Shown: in pieces, positions 33,246 through 64,000 of the stretch
How the letters are laid out: every line of letters starts with the position of its first letter
How positions within the stretch are numbered: position 1 is the first letter of the stretch
Origin: Paulinella micropora
Taxonomy: Eukaryota > Cercozoa > Imbricatea > Euglyphida
Assembly (NCBI GenBank): GCA_009731375.1
Contig: BJOX01000327.1
Span: 154,929-218,928, forward strand
Length of the DNA stretch: 64,000 nt
Direction of reading: 5' to 3'
Program-made: the position numbers and the translations under genes
The notes under the pieces: generated by a model
The model's input: only the letters and a program-made list of their open reading frames with translations
Database searches by the model: none
What the model was told of the DNA's origin: nothing

Positions 33246-33260
33246 CGACGACAGCAAACA
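32311..33260. repeat. Simple repeats: (GA)n, (AGGAC)n, (CT)n, (GATA)n, (AAAG)n, (AAC)n
   Basis: (GA)n at 32397-32428, (AGGAC)n at 32443-32468, (CT)n at 32599-32622, (GATA)n with (CTAG)n at 32710-32850, (AAAG)n at 32848-32958 and (AAC)n at 33172-33247. No gene is visible. Confidence 0.92.
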
Positions 33261-34409
33261 AAATAAAAAAACTCAGCGCGTCACAGCGTCACATTGCTGA
33301 AACTTGGATTTTCATAAGTTTTCATACCGGCCGGCGCGGTACCCCAGTCTGTAGACAACTCCGTGGTTCGAAGCAGGAAGACACATCGCCTACAGCCTGG
33401 CCTAGGCCTACTGGCTATACTAGCAGCAGGATCCCCCTTGCCAGGTTGCCAAGCCTGTGTCTCCGGATTCAGTAAGATCTTCAGTACCTGAGAGATCCAG
33501 GTCACCAATTCTGTGAAAGCTCATGAGGATGTTTCCAACATGCTTGCATGCATGCATGCATGCACGGTGCGTGCATGCATGTTTTTGCACTCTTCCAGAT
33601 CCTATCCTTTCCTGTTACAGTTTTGTACAAGTTGATGGTTGTAATTACTCGGATTTTTTCTGCTCCCGACGGGTCTGTTCACTCTTGAAAATTTCCCATC
33701 CACCCGTTTGGTGACAGAATGCTACACAATGGCTACAAATGTACACAATGGCTAAGTCAAAGACGAAAAAAAACGATAAAGACCACGTGACCAAAATGTT
33801 GTCGAATGATCATTTTCGGGCCGAGGTATGGAAAAACGGAAACCAATATCTAACTGAAGGTGTGGGTCAAAACAAAGATCTGACATCCTTGACCGTCCAT
33901 GCTGCGCGATCTTTTTGAGACCACCCTGATGCGTCATAATGCATCGACACGAAGGTACTCAAAGCACCCTACTGTACACAAAGTATGGAAATATTTGCAT
34001 GCAAGAATCGATGTCAAGTGTACATTTGGGTCTACTCGCAGATTATATTCCAGTTGGACATTTTTGAGCGCATTAAAAAAAAAAAAAAAAAAAAAAACCA
34101 TGCACAGGCTGAGGTTTGACACCTCCTTTCAGCGACTTGGAATTCAAGAATTCAAGAATCAAAATTCAAGAATGCAAGAATAAATGTGAGAGACATGAGA
34201 AAAGCGTTCATTTGTCACCGACTTGGAATTCAAGATTCATGAGAATCATAGATTGTGCGCTTGCTAACTTGGGATTCAAGAATGAACGTGTGAGTCAAGA
34301 AAGCATACGTTGTGTATCCAGTGGAAATTTTTGAATGCATGAAAAAAAAATCATGCATTGGGTTATTTGTTTGTAGTGTCAACAGTAGGCTGTTCCGCGT
34401 TTCGCGAAA
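33261..34409. other. Upstream region of the large gene
   Basis: Mostly unique sequence that should hold the promoter and 5' UTR of the gene starting at 34410, but I see no clear TATA or initiator. A piece near 33327-33370 (GGCGCGGTACCCC ... GTGGTTCGAAGC) has a pol III B-box-like word and may be a SINE head. A 19-A run lies at 34078-34097. Three diverged copies of CTTGGAATTCAAGA sit at 34137, 34223 and 34267. Confidence 0.4.
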
Positions 34410-63553
<29,144 letters not shown>

Positions 63554-63562
63554 GTACGCATA

Positions 63563-63718
63563 CACATAAAACTTAAGCATTCACTGCCAATTTCCTAGGT
63601 GATTACCCTTGTTGTGGTTAGCTTCCCGGGGAAATTCCGAAATTCAGGGAATTTCCCCGGGAAGCCAACCACATCAAGGGTAATTACCTGGGTAATTGGC
63701 GGTGAATGCTTTTATGTG
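63563..63718 (+). mobile_element. Foldback element, family A (copy 2)
   Basis: 156 bp, ends CACATAAAA ... TTTTATGTG, with the core TTAGCTTCCCGGGGAAATTC shared with 52046-52195. It is flanked by ATA at 63560-63562 and 63719-63721, a 3-bp duplication. It lies 9 bases after the donor of exon 43. Confidence 0.88.
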
Positions 63719-64000
63719 ATAATGTTATGTATGTACGTATCTATGTTTGTAATAAATATATACGGGCCCGGACCAGCTAGACTGACAAGGTATGCATATG
63801 TATGTACATATGTGTTTGTAATAAATATGTACGTATGTCTGTCTGTATGTCTGTGCGTGCGTATTTATATATGTACATGTATGTATGCATGACGTAATTG
63901 TGTATATGTATGCTTGTATGCATGCATGAATGCGTGTATGTCTGTATATCTATGTATGCTTGATGCATGCATGAATGCATGCGCGTATCATGTATCTCTA
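63719..64000 (+). repeat. Start of intron 43: one echo of exon 43 and (TATG)n
   Basis: The echo CGGACCAGCTAGACTGACAAG|gtatgc (63771-63791) repeats the end of exon 43 with a donor. (TATG)n with variants runs to the window edge. Confidence 0.88.

Noticed and set aside
33327-33370. Second tRNA-derived SINE
   Set aside because: Only a B-box-like word is seen; no stem, tail or target duplication could be defined.

Overview
This is a eukaryotic nuclear window. It has GT-AG spliced genes, Ty3/Gypsy LTR retrotransposons, a tRNA-derived SINE, foldback (MITE-like) elements and an extreme load of tri-, tetra- and hexanucleotide microsatellites. Ten-N scaffold gaps show a draft assembly. I cannot name the species. 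A large repeat-rich algal, protist or early-plant genome would fit: the retroelements are of the general kind seen there, and the main gene carries modules I otherwise associate with bacterial and algal surface proteins.

Layout. (1) 1-9788, minus strand: a Gag-like reading frame that runs off the left edge, a candidate LTR/leader stretch, and a 2201-codon Ty3/Gypsy Pol frame with a C-terminal AT-hook. (2) 9878-10534, plus: the last two exons of a host gene with a SAP-like motif and an RGG tail, with one TAA inside the SAP motif. (3) 10535-12195: microsatellites. (4) About 12540-18200, plus: a decayed second Ty3/Gypsy element. (5) 17720-23860: AT-rich DNA with a 90-100 bp minisatellite, a 180-bp tandem repeat, one 245-codon ORF and a foldback element. 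(6) 23871-29348, minus: a spliced gene rich in Arg-Arg-Ser-Ser motifs, in which a three-exon block is present three times. (7) 29350-34400: microsatellites, a dispersed repeat, a 127-nt poly(A) run and gaps. (8) 34410 to the right edge, plus: one very large gene.

The large gene was assembled by eye into 43 exons whose 42 junctions all use GT and AG and all keep frame. They give 1368 codons spread over 29.1 kb, still open at the window edge. The product starts with a signal peptide. It then has a WEDGYE/GDGD module, then at least three cadherin-like or bacterial-Ig-like modules (D-x-Y ... ND ... DG), and Cys/Tyr-rich segments. It is probably a secreted or cell-surface adhesive protein.

The most unusual feature is how the introns are built. 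Most are almost pure microsatellite, and the repeat often starts exactly at the donor (gtatgtatgt...) or ends exactly at the acceptor (...ctatctag). Many introns also hold tandem partial copies ('echoes') of the neighbouring exon edge. Copies upstream of an exon carry its acceptor and first bases; copies downstream carry its last bases and its donor. One exon (59514-59580) has 13 upstream and 3 downstream echoes. The minus-strand gene shows the same pattern. A repeat family whose 5'-truncated copies all end in (CTAT)n is a plausible source of the tetranucleotide arrays.
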